Positions 39,745-50,800 of a stretch of DNA of 64,000 nucleotides are shown piece by piece. This stretch comes from Camarhynchus parvulus. Taxonomy: Eukaryota; Chordata; Aves; Passeriformes; Thraupidae. Under the pieces are notes generated by a model, which ran no database searches, was not told the DNA's origin, and saw nothing but the letters and a program-made list of their open reading frames with translations. The position numbers were made by a program, and so were the translations under genes. The stretch lies in contig NC_044601.1 in assembly GCF_901933205.1 (NCBI RefSeq), forward strand, positions 31,782,352 to 31,846,351, read 5' to 3'. Within the stretch, counting starts at the first letter, position 1; every line of letters starts with the position of its first letter.

Positions 39745-40948
39745 CAAGCTACCTATATGTTTCAAAATTGCAAACATTAGAGAAATTGGAGTAGAGTGCA
39801 ACCAGAATGAAGATCTGGTAGACAGGTAAAATCTGTTAACTGTCCTTTTTCTTCTTTTCTCCAATCTAGCATATGATATGGTACACCAGGCTGAGTAAAA
39901 AATAGATCTTTTGAATATTTTGACTTGCCAAAAACAAGTATTAAATTTATCTAAAATTATAAATTACTGGGAATTATTCACAAAAAATAAGTCTGCCTCT
40001 TAATTTAGTCTTCCTTTATTGTTCTTTTTGTCTTCTGTTGTACATACCGCCTACATATCAGGATTTATTTTAACAAAGACAATGTACTGAGATACTTTGT
40101 ATTTAGAAATTAAGTAACCTTTGTGTGCTGTGAAAGTCTTTCCTAATGCTATATGTAATGAACTAAAATCTACTAACTAAACATAATTTTCTGAAACAAT
40201 GCAGTAGTGGTTATCTGTCCTTGCTTAGAATCCTTTTCTGGGGTTAGCCAATTCATTCAAGTGCAGAATTCATGCATAAATAGTGTGAAAGCTCCTCCTT
40301 TCCTTCACTTGAGTAAGGACCTGTTTTCTCTTCCATGTGTATGAAAATAACCATTTAGAGTAATGGACATTTTGTGCTGGGTACTGCTTGGAGTAGGTGG
40401 GCTTTTACTATTTGTTGCTTTTATTGACAGACTCACCAACTGGTGCCACTAAAGCTTCTATATGCTGTAACAGTAATTTTAATATCTTGGCTCTGCTTTG
40501 CTGAGAGAAAGGATGAGAAGGAGGAAGGCAAATAATCTGTCTGAGGACTTAGTAGTGTGCTTTATTTTTATGAGAGTCACTGGTAGGTTTAGCTAGAATT
40601 GTAAATCTTTACTACAGAGCCTATGTATGTAATGCATTCATATTCCTGGAAATTAAAGGAGGCATTACATTCCTTCAATGTAAGTCGGGAACTAAGAATG
40701 GTTTACTGTATTTCCCTCTTGCCAAATCATAGCAGTACCATTTTCCCCAAGTCCCATAATGAAACCCTGAATGCACAACATAATCATAGTCAGATTCAGC
40801 CAAGAAGTGAAAACAAAGGAAAAAACAGCTCAGTAAGTATATGAGAAGAAAGCTATTACATGAGCAGAAACCTCTTGGATATTGGCAGTTTTCAAATGTA
40901 ACATAGCATTCTTTTACAGTTGAAGGTATGACCTATTTATTTTCTCTT

Positions 40949-40970
40949 TTTTTTTTTTTTTTTTTTTTAC
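40949..40970. repeat. Poly-T run
   Basis: An uninterrupted run of about 22 T between 'TTTTCTC' and 'ACTTATTATT'. Simple low-complexity sequence in intron 5. Confidence 0.8.
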
Positions 40971-42635
40971 TTATTATTACATCAATCAATTTTTATGGTG
41001 TTCTACGGTGGTTGGGTGGGTGTGTGTGGAAGGCAGTCAATGTCCTTATATTGTCTTTACACGTGTTCTCTTGCTTCACCTCAAGTCCCGTATTTCTAAT
41101 CATTCTGTCATGTTGCTTAACAAGACAAATAAGTCCCTTGTGTCACATAGCACAAAACAAAGAATTGTGTTACAACTCAGTGTATTAATGCAATTTCTTG
41201 CAGGTTTGAAAAAATAAAATAACTTTCTTCTGTGTCTGATTATAGTTTCTTGTTCACCACCTTCTGCTCAATTTCCAGGGCCCTTTTGAGTGTATTCTCA
41301 GACTGTCCTGATCGCTTTACTCACAACTTTATCAATTTATAGCACTGCCATTCTTCTCTTCTGTGGAATTATCTGGTAGTGGTGACTGGTTGATTAAAAG
41401 CTATTTAACCCTATGCGTCTATCTGTGTGGCCCTCCACAACTGTCAGAAATTTGCCAACCTCTAGAAATTGCTTTTGGGTCTAAATCCCTATGTAGGAAT
41501 AGTCTGTGGGAAACAAAGAAACAGCCCTTGGAGTATTACACTTTGTAAAAAAATAAGTGTCAGTATCTTTCATTTCAAGCACCAAACAATTCCTGCATTT
41601 TGTTCCTGGAAAATGGGTGTTTCTCTGTATGTATATCTTTATCATTATCAATCTATTTGTCTTATCTGTGTACCTTCATAGACAGAATATAAGAACTAAA
41701 TTTCTCTGATTCATATGGTCTCTCCCTAAAAACAGAGACCCTTACTCTGTGGCACAGCAGAAAACCAGAACTTCTTTGTTTGTGGGGTTGCTATATCTGA
41801 GGTGCTTTTGTTGTTTTTTTGCCTATTGGTTCCCTCCCAACCTCCCTAATTCATGCATACCTCAGCAGCCTTTTTTTTTAAAGTAAAATAACAAATTAAC
41901 ATTATAAATACTCCAGTAAAAAGCAGTTTTCCCTGTGCTCTTTTAATAACATGTTACATGTGTCTAAGAAGTCTAAATACGTGTGAAATCAAAATTAATC
42001 CCAAGCAGATGTTTAAGACACAGTTGAAATATTTATTCTCCTTTATGCAGTTGAACAGTCTTATTCAGAGACCTATGCTGGACTAAAATACACGTTGGAG
42101 ATAGGGTAGTTAATTTTTATAAGTTTTCCACTATATAAGGGGATGCCCTAGCAGAAATGCTTCTTGTCATATTCCTATTAGTGATTTTAACCATTGACTT
42201 GATAGAATAAAAACTTTCTGACTCTATTACTGATCTAAATGCTGCTTTTGAATCTTATGTAAATCACTGGAAATATCTTCATTTGAATGATTGGAAGACT
42301 AGCTTTAGACTTGTTACTTTTCAAGATACTACAGAAAAGAAAAAAAAAAACAACAAAAACAAGAACCCAAAAGAACATAGAAATTAGGTGCAATGCAATT
42401 TGAATATACAGTACATGTTTTGTCACCTGACTATTCTTAAATGTGCTCTGAGCATAAGCTGGAGTTTAAGTGCTCTGTGTAATCCCGGCCTTTGCTTCCC
42501 CTTGTTCTTTGTTGAGATAATGGTGTTTTGTATGTATTCATTGAGCCTTAAAAAATGTTTCTAAATAGGTTACACAGTTGTTAACGACTAACAGCTTGAC
42601 TTGCTTAACATTTTTTCTTTCACCCCCAATTCTAG

Positions 42636-42679
42636 GAAGGATTTCTGTGTACATAAGGATGAACCATGTGATACTGTTG
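42636..42679 (+). CDS. ADAMTS19: ADAMTS19 exon (probably exon 6): short catalytic-domain exon
   Basis: This is a very short 44-nt exon (phase 2 to 1). Together with the AG from exon 5 it gives R-KDFCVHKDEPCDTV and the first base of a Gly codon. The two cysteines lie in the loop preceding the 'G-(I/V)-A' strand of ADAMTS proteases, and the string is shared by ADAMTS17 and 19. The acceptor (pyrimidine tract, TTCTAG) and donor G|GTAAGT are both near consensus, which suits so small an exon. It was found by continuing the protein from exon 5; the open frame is too short to stand out alone. Confidence 0.95.
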
Positions 42680-44342
42680 GTAAGTAAATAAACACAAGAG
42701 ACTGTGTATAAACTACATAATAAAATTAGTTTTATGTAGGTAGAAATGTGAAGCTAAAAGATGACAGCAAAATCAGTGATGGAAGTAAGCAACTAGCTAA
42801 AATTCAAAATACAACTTAAATGCTAATAATACTGTTGGATTGGTGTATGCTTCTGGCACAATATGTGTTTTAGTACAATATTTCTATCTCTTTTATAGAT
42901 CAAACTTTAACACCTTTTTCTTTTTAGTCTCACTGACTGATAGAAAATTGTTTTATTATTGAAGATTTTTAATTCTGAATATGAAGATAAGAAATTGTGT
43001 TTATGATTCTTTTTATGGAATGGATTTATCTTTGGTTTGAATATTTTTATAATTTTTTGTGGTTTTGATTTTTCTTCTGTTTCATTTCAGTTGCAAAGGT
43101 TTGAGGAGAATTCTTATGTAAACTATATTACCTCACCACTTGCTGTTCTTTTTTCTTTTACTGCTGTCTCCCAGGTGTATATGAGTTTATCTGTGGGACG
43201 GCTACCAAGAAAAAGCCTTGTAAATAAGAATGTAATGTGTTTCACAGCAGTAAATGATTAAGAGTTCATAGTGTTCTTTCACTAATTGGTATATTGGTCT
43301 TAGGTGAATTCTTGTTTGGAGGCATTTATTTTTGACTTATTTGTGCAAACATGTTTACTTCCGACTGAAAGAGGAAGCAACGTGACAAGAAGTCTACATC
43401 ATTTTATGTTGATTGAAACTGAAATTTAAATCTGGTGTACTTCCAGTATATCTAAATCAGGATAGGCTGCTTCCTGAGTTTCAGAATTGAAGTGAATATA
43501 TTCAAGGATTTTTCCTGAACAATGTTTTTTCTTTGGCTGAAGCTTGGAGGTAGTAGGAGAGCTATTTGTCTCTGAATTTGTCCATAGAATTTTAAATTGG
43601 ATAAGATTAAACTTACTCAAGTATCAGTAATTGACAGGTCTGTGGTGAACAAGCTGGGATGAAACTTGAAAATGTGGCAGTCTGTTAATTGTTAAGAGCA
43701 CAGGAAGTAAAGAATTTTAGCTTAATATTGTCTTCATATTGATAAGCAAAAAGAAGTAGATGTTGACTGAATGATCTGGCATATTGTGGATTGGCTATTG
43801 TGGAATTTGGCATTTTCTGTGTTATTGTTTGGCAGTTTCTTCTGGAACTGAACCACAATTTGTGTGTATAGTTCTTTCCATATAGGTACAATTGTGCAGC
43901 AAAAGCAAAGGTCATTGTTTTTCCCTGTGTTTCATCATTTATTTTTAAAATTTCAATCATTGTTTCCCCAGATGAATATAGTGCCTTGCCATAAATGTAG
44001 GGCTTCATTTCTTCCATAAATAGTTACAGTACTGTGGGTCCATGCTCACTGTTTAGAAGATAATTTTCTGAGGGTCTTGTCTACCATCATTCTGGAGCGC
44101 TTCTAAGGAAGAGTGTTGAAGAACTTTGCATATTCCTCTTGCAGAGAATTTTTAAAGTTATCTTAATGCCAGGGATATATAACGTAAATTATTTTAGGGC
44201 TATAATGCCAAATTGTTGAAAGTACATGTAGAAGGTTGTTTCATTTTGGTATCTACTTTGACTTTTTTTTTTCGCCTAGGAAAACCATAAGATTTTAGAT
44301 TATATCATGAGTAAAAGTTTGTTGAAAGGAATTGAAGGACAA

Positions 44343-44384
44343 TTTATAGGCAAAAAGAGACAGTTTATAGGCAAAAAGAGACAG
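44343..44384. repeat. Perfect 21-bp tandem duplication
   Basis: TTTATAGGCAAAAAGAGACA plus G occurs at 44343-44363 and again directly at 44364-44384 without differences, indicating a recent local duplication. Confidence 0.9.
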
Positions 44385-45279
44385 TACATTCCAGGGATGT
44401 ATCACATGCTCTAAATTACAGAATTTGCCAAAGACAGTAAATGAGAAATGCTAATGTACTATACAATTTCCCAATGAGACCTTGCCTCACCTTCCCCCCC
44501 TTCAAAAGTCCAGAAGAATGCACACTCTAGACTCTTCTTTACCATGTAAAGAGGCATAAAGCAATTATCTCTGAAATATTACTATAATATTCCTCACAGG
44601 AATGTGAGGCAGTCAAGGTGATCTTTGTAGCACATTAGGTGATCCAGAAATGAAAGTTGTGAGAAGGGAGCATGTACAGGACAGACCTCATTATTGGAAA
44701 GGGATGTCATGTTGGATAATAGTTCTTTGCAGTGATGTCTAAGCAGACAAATACTGGATTTATTGTTTAGTCACTACATGCCTAGACTCAGAGTTTTTAG
44801 ACTGGACATGAGTATCCTCTTAGACCAGAGAGAGAAAGCACCAGTATTCTGTAGACAAAATTCTCATGTGTTTAGGTGGCAAATAACACACTTTTTCATA
44901 CTTCTAGTCTTGTTCTACAGAAAGTAAAGAACTTATGTACTCTTCAAAAAGTACTTTTTCATTGTCTCTTAAAATAACAGTGATTTATATGAAGATTTAA
45001 TGGTTTAAAGATATAATTGAGAACTCTGTTAACCAGAAAAAAATGTTTACTCAAAATCAAAACCATATGACAAACCTCCCTAGAAATACACTGAAATATA
45101 TTTCATTAATAATTTTGAACAAAATGTGTGGTGATAATCTTCTAAATATTCCTTCATAAAACCATTTAAGATGGAAAAATACAAGATTTTTTCCTATAGA
45201 GATAAAAAACATTATTTGCATTGGTTGTCAAAATATTGCATTCTTAGGGAAAAGAAATCTGTTTATGTTGTAGACCAAG

Positions 45280-45620
45280 CATCATGGAGAAGGTTTTGGG
45301 GAGACCTCATTGTGGCCCTCCAGTGCCTGAAGGGGACTTATAAAAAGAAGGAAGAAGAGTTTTTTGTGCAGACAGATAGTGTCGGGACAAGGGGAAATGG
45401 TTTCAAACTGAAAGAAGTATGAATTAGGTATGCGTAAGAAATTCTTTACTCAGAGGGTGGTGAAGCCCTGGAATAGGTTGCCCAGAGAAGTTGTGGAAGC
45501 TCAAGGCCAGGTTGGACGGGCCCCTGAACAACTTGATCTAGTGAAAGCTTTCCCTGCTCACAGCAGGGGTGGTGGAACTAGATTATCTTTAAGGTCCTGT
45601 CCAACCATTTTGTGATTCCA
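45280..45620 (+). mobile_element. CR1 LINE 3' fragment
   Basis: Blocks in CR1 order: 'ggggagacctcattgtggcc', 'ctccagtgcctgaaggggac', 'gtgtcgggacaaggggaaat', 'ggaataggttgcccagagaa', 'gtggaactagattatcttta' and the end 'ccattttgtgattcca'. The open frames over it are remnants of CR1. It is 5'-truncated and sense-oriented in intron 6. Confidence 0.93.
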
Positions 45621-46899
45621 AAACTCATTATTACTTCATATTTTATAGTTTTGCAAAGGAGACAGAAAGAAAGGAATGATTTCAGGAATTTTATTTGATT
45701 TCCCCAAAGTGTCTTGAAATGTAGGAAGTAGAATGTACTTATGTCAATATTAAGTATTTCCCTATTGCTAGGAATGTTCGGAAATCTCTGCTGTAGCCAG
45801 GAAATTGAGGGTCTACTTTCTTACTTCATAGTGTAAATCCAGAGTAACTCAGATAATTGCCTTCCTTACCTACTCCCATGTTTCTATGTAACATTAAGCT
45901 AGACTCCCATGTGGTATCAGTCAGCCCAGGTCAATTGATTTCTGCAAAGCTATTCTGATTTCAACATTGCCACTTGTTGCAGCCACTGTCAAATTCATTC
46001 CGGGTGGGCAAAAACAAAGCAATTGCATTAGGCTGAAAATTGACCAGATCCAAGTATTCTTGGGCTTCCTCTGATTGGTTGGTCAGCTGCAGCATTTTTT
46101 ATTCTTTTTGCCCCTCCTGTTCTGCTCATTTCTCTCCCTTATTCCTGCACAGAAGTGCTCATAGCATACTGCTCCCTTGATTCTCACAATTTTTCTATAG
46201 TTTAGAGAGGTTTCTGACCTTATTTTTCAGTGTGGTCATCAGGGACATCCTATGATTACAACAGAGGATTTCTCTGAAGGTGTAAAACATCAAGATGTTT
46301 TTATAAAAATTAAATTAAATTTAGCTAATGAAAAGATTGTGTTTGATATGTGATTGTCCAAGGTTCTTTCACCCCAGAAGACAACTGGGGTTTGGGATTA
46401 TAGCATGTTTCTCCTGCAAGAAAGTTTTGTTAACTTAATTAGAGGAAGCTACCTTTTGAATTTTTGGTGATTTGGAATGTTGTTCTTTTTCTTGGGCTGA
46501 TGAGAGGTAAAATTATGAGTGTAGGCATCCCAGTGAATTTCTAAAAAATTTAAGAAATAATTTAATTGTTGCTTTCCAGAGAAGTGCATTGCAATAGAAT
46601 CAACACAAAGTGCAAACTGGGGACTGCACATGCTATACTGTTCTTGTGTGTGACTCTTCTGGTATTATCATATTGAAGTAATTCAGATGAGCAATTATTC
46701 ATTGGGAAAATTGTTATTGGGATATTGCAAAAGAGAGGAAAATAAAGCGATATTTCCTCCCTTTAAGTGAGGAAAACTAAGAGATATCTCACTGAAAACA
46801 GATATCTCAACAGATATTTTCTCAACAAGTAGGCTTACAAGTAAACCCAGAAAGACTATTTCTTGAAGCAAGTGTAAGCAGATTTTAATTTCCCTTCCA

Positions 46900-46905
46900 C
46901 TTGTC
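46900..46905. repeat. Left target-site duplication of solo LTR (CTTGTC)
   Basis: CTTGTC directly precedes the TG terminus of the LTR and is repeated exactly at 47842-47847. Six bases is the usual duplication for class II (ERVK-like) integration. Confidence 0.88.
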
Positions 46906-46945
46906 TGTTGTATTAAACACATTTACAACAATTCTCATGCATATA

Positions 46946-47030
46946 CAGTAATACATTACACAACAATACTTATACATATACAGTAATATATTATACAACT
47001 ATACTTATGCATTACAGTAATACATTATAC
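46946..47030. repeat. LTR-internal repeat, period 34-35 bp
   Basis: CAGTAATACATTA-type units start at 46946, 46981 and 47015, separated by variants of 'caacaatacttatacata'. They lie near the 3' end of the LTR as read on the minus strand. Confidence 0.75.
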
Positions 47031-47282
47031 CAGTTACATTACACCAGCATCTATCTTTACTTGTCGAGGCGGTCATAATGCAAAGTAAATACCTCAAATG
47101 TCCCAAAACAAAGCCCTCAAATGTCCCATTATTGCATGTTGGTGGCTCACCTACTTTTAGGTGTCTTGATTGGAGATAATCAGGTCCAGACCTCCTTGTG
47201 GCTTCCACCTGCCACTCTCAGCTTCACCAACGCTGCCTCCCCCACTCCGTCCCAGTAGGTCACAGTAACCCTACATACTTTA

Positions 47283-47340
47283 CACTAATACATTACAGTA
47301 AACATTACAACAAACACTAATACGTTACAGTAAACATTAC
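47283..47340. repeat. LTR-internal repeat, two 32-bp units
   Basis: 'CACTAATACATTACAGTAAA' (47283) recurs as 'CACTAATACGTTACAGTAAA' (47315), each followed by CATTACA. The units share the CATTACAGTAA word with the neighbouring 34-bp repeats. Confidence 0.8.
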
Positions 47341-47350
47341 AGCAACAGAG

Positions 47351-47405
47351 TCCATCCCCTCCAGGGGCTTTTCCTGATACATGTCCATCCCCTCCAGGGG
47401 CTTTT
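47351..47405. repeat. LTR-internal direct repeat with CCCCTCCAGGGG palindrome
   Basis: TCCATCCCCTCCAGGGGCTT plus TT occurs at 47351-47372 and 47384-47405, 33 bp apart. A diverged third copy (CATCCCTTCCAGGGGA) lies at 47555. Each unit holds an inverted CCCCT..AGGGG. In an LTR such repeats may act as U3/R enhancer units, but this is inference. Confidence 0.8.
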
Positions 47406-47841
47406 TCCAAAGCAGAAGCATCTGCAGCTAATCCAGCAGCGATCCAATGAAGGATATTGCTGCCAGACTGCCACAGAGCCCTGGCATGTCCAAAGCTTCT
47501 CCAACCCTCTCTTGGGGTCTACCCTCCTGGGGTCAGTCTTCTTCTGATATTATTCATCCCTTCCAGGGGAACTCACCATCTTCTGCAGGGACTCTTCTGG
47601 TCCTCACCCTCTCCTGGGGTCCTGGTATTCTTCTCTTCTCTCCTGGGCTTCCTGGTCTTTGCAGCAGCCTTCTCCTAACTCTTCTGGCAGCCTTCTCTGG
47701 CAGCCTTCTAGCTCTTCTTGCAGTTTTCTGACTCTTTGGCTGACTCCACCCTTTTATGTCCCTTGCTCTTAATTACTTACAGGTGTAAACACAGCTGCAA
47801 CTCATTGGGGAATACTGTGCCCCCTTACAGTTCTCCCTACA

Positions 47842-47847
47842 CTTGTC
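47842..47847. repeat. Right target-site duplication of solo LTR (CTTGTC)
   Basis: Exact copy of 46900-46905, directly after the CA terminus at 47841. Confidence 0.88.
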
Positions 47848-50800
47848 TACATTTCCACTTCAGCAACCAAGATTGTGACTTTCTGAGTTATATTTCTTTT
47901 GGATTAGATTTGTTGTTTGCTGCTACCTAAGGCCTTCTGTGGAAACACTCTACTAGTGTTCTTTGAATGCAGTGTTACAGGCATGGAAATATTCTAAAAT
48001 GACACTTGTATTAGCATCAGTTTGGAGCCCTGTTAATCTGCTGAAACTCGGGTAGTGACTTCTTTGGTTTTGATCATTTATTTATTAGAAATTTTCAGTT
48101 AAAACAACAGCTATAAAAATGTGATTCTATCTAAACTATTTGTTAAAAAGCATTTTTCCAATAAAATGTAATCTCTAAACAGAACTCCTCTAAAAACTTG
48201 TGAGATTGTTTTTGGGCATAAATACAGTATATTAAAATTTTCTAAATTTGGTAACATGTAGTGTTGTAGATAAAAAAAAAAGGCAGAAAATTAAGGCACC
48301 GCCAGGTTTTTGTTTTGGAGCAGAGGAACTCAATGGCGTGGATACAAATCATAAGTGATAAGGAATCAGACAAACATCTACACAATAAAGACCACAAACC
48401 AAAATGAAGTGAAAGAACCTATTTTCCATCCAACTTAGAAAAATACCAAAGATAGATTTATTTACTTTTCTTTCCTAATATGAAAGCTATTGATCTTTAA
48501 TATAAAGAGCTTGGAGTTTTCCTCCAAACTTTTACCCTAGGAACAAAGGTTTAGACCAGTCCTATGCATTAAGAGATATGATAGAAATAGGGAATTGGGC
48601 AGACTATCCATGTTCAGTGAGGGTTAATGCTGGAAATACTGAAGATGAATGCTTAGGGCCCATTACCAATGAACAAGCAGCCAAAGAAGCTGCAGAGAAG
48701 ACAGGCAGCAGCCCAGCCGAAGTAAACTGAAGAAGTCTGTTTCCCTGTGCTTCCTCATATGAATCCATTCATCTGGCTTCCCTCCTCTTATCCAGACTAC
48801 AGCTCTGTTGTAGTCTGGCACAGCTGCCCTCAGCCTAACTAGCTGGTAGCAGTTTGTTGGGAATTGCAGTGAACCTCCTCATGCTGAGCTGTGTGCTGGA
48901 TGCCCCTGGGCACTCAATGCTGCTGATTCAGACCTAGTTCAAGTACCTGTGGGCTGCAGAACAGGAGCCCTTGAGACATGAGCCATGCTGGCAGGGTTAG
49001 TCTTTGTTAGTCTTTGTTTTTTGCTTGTTACTTCTCTTTTGTTGAGTCAGTTATTGAAGAAACACTCTTGCAGCAGTTTCAAATCAATATTGTGGGTTAT
49101 TCAGGTGTTGTCACTTGCAGGGTATAGGGAGGTTTCTAATCAGTCAAGGCAAATAGGAATCCAAAAATCCCAGAGCCTCCCATTTATGGTATGTCCTAAA
49201 GTTGATGTGCATTTTTGGAAACAGGTGTTTCCACAAGACAGGTAATGCTGAGACTGCGGTGTGGGCCAGGACTACTACCATGTGGGATGGAATATAGAAC
49301 CTGTGTATAGGTACTGTTCTGTACATAGCAGAGTACAGTCAGTCTTGCAGATAGAAGTGCAGGGAGAATGCTTAGAGGATGAAATCAGTTAAGGATAGAA
49401 AAATGAGACTTGTAATATTTTTGCAACATCTAGGTTTTGTAACATTTCAGCATTGCTTACAGTCTAGTTGGATATTGGTGAAAGGTGTTATATTTTAAGT
49501 AACTGAATGTTCTATGAATATATACCATTTTAAAATTCTGTTGACTAAGCTTACCTGTACATAGAGATGTACACCAGCAGTTTTTTCAGATATTCATCAC
49601 TAGTGTAATTAATTTGCTTGGTTTTGTTATGCATGTTACTGTTCTTGGTGCCATGGGGAATTCAGAGTGGAAGGAGGGCAGTTGAATGACAGATTGGATG
49701 ATGAGAAACAATTACAGTAATTTTCTCCCAGCAAAGGCATAACTACAGTCTGTTAAATTTCCTAGGTCTTAAATGTTCTCTGACATACCTCTTTGATGCT
49801 AGACAAAATTTGCAAAAACAGCAAAAGCATTTTAAGCTCTGAGTTTTGCTCTTTGAATTGATTTATCCCACTGAACAATAGATACTCCAAGAATGTATCC
49901 TATGTAAAGGAAAGATTTTTTTTTTCAGTAAGATAGCTGACATTCAGAGAACTGGGCTCGCAGTTTAATCTGCAGACTTCCTGTAGAGATTTCCAATGTC
50001 TAACCTAATCTTAAGTCATTCACATAACCTTTACAATGCATATGATTTTGCATTCAAGCAACATTCTCTTTTCCAGCAAAATCATGATAATAATAGCTCA
50101 CAGACTTACATAGAAAGGAGCACCTCGTACAGTGAGAGCAGGACCATCTTATAAGTGCTTTTATAGAAAAGCTAGGGGAGGAGATCTCACTCAATTTTAA
50201 TTCCTGGACTTCTGTTTCTTCTAAAAGAAAAGCACCATAGTTCAGATGTGTAGTCAGTACCTGCAAATGCCTCAGTAGCTCCATTATTCACATGTGACTT
50301 CTGAACATTGATTTTCTTCTGTAGAAATGCAAAAGTTCCATAGGAAGCGATATCCATGTGATAGTCCAGTGTATCTAGTATACAAGTACCTTTAATACAT
50401 AAGATTTTAAAAAATAATTGGAAAATTTTGACTTCTACAGCCTACAGAAGAAAATTTGGTTTTGTTGGTGGGTTACATGTCTGTAAGTATGGCAAAACAG
50501 ATCCTAATTAATTCTGAATTCCAATAAATGTGAAAAATCAAAGCAAAATAAGTAAATAGAATTTACCTCATATGTCATAAAACATCAAGTGAATTATGCA
50601 TGCTTGGTGCGGTTTCTCAGGAATGTAGAATGCTGACTACACTACATGTGCTCAGTCATTTCATCCAGACGTTGCTGTTACAATCCTCAACTTTATTCTT
50701 TTTATATTATATTCAGTTCTAAAAATTATTAAACTTCATGTTTCCAGCAAAACTCTTAAGATGCTTGTTCTATCTTACCTTGCCTCTTGTCTTACCGAGT

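Larger units (their letters stand above)
32312..42635 (+). other. ADAMTS19: Intron 5 of ADAMTS19 (10324 bp)
   Basis: It runs from donor GTAAAG to acceptor CCCCAATTCTAG. It holds a weak CR1 tail at 33003, a facing pair of CR1 copies at 34240-35428, a GATA-like repeat patch near 36591, a strong hairpin at 39691-39744 and a poly-T run near 40949. The remaining sequence is AT-rich and unremarkable; I see no exon in it. Confidence 0.88.
46906..47841 (-). mobile_element. Solo LTR of an endogenous retrovirus (ERVK-like), 936 bp
   Basis: The element is bounded by TGTTGTATT... and ...CTCCCTACA (TG...CA) and flanked by the 6-bp duplication CTTGTC, so both ends are defined. On the minus strand it starts TGTAGGGAGAAC. 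A TATA-like GACATAAAAGGG lies about 85 bp in (47760-47749), so transcription, if any, would run opposite to ADAMTS19. No gag, pol or env sequence is present: it is a solo LTR left by recombination between two LTRs. It contains internal tandem repeats (46946-47030, 47283-47340, 47351-47405). The short Pro/Leu/Ser-rich open frames on the + strand are by-products. The intact ends and TSD suggest a fairly young insertion. Confidence 0.88.

Noticed and set aside
45171..45615. Two consecutive open frames of 83 and 61 codons resembling a small protein
   Set aside because: The 3' part is clearly CR1 (pieces such as 'FGDLIVALQCLKG' are its typical translation), and the 5' part has no support.
46946..47405. 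Regularly spaced repeats resembling a CRISPR array
   Set aside because: Units are few, imperfect, of three different types and inside a retroviral LTR in a vertebrate genome.
47447..47930. Pro/Leu/Ser-rich open frames with a hydrophobic stretch, looking like signal peptides
   Set aside because: They lie antisense within the solo LTR and come from its CT-rich repeats.
48600..48990. Slightly more GC-rich stretch with a short AGACTACA...TGTAGTCT inverted repeat, considered as another transposon
   Set aside because: No ends, duplications or family resemblance could be named; left as unique intron.
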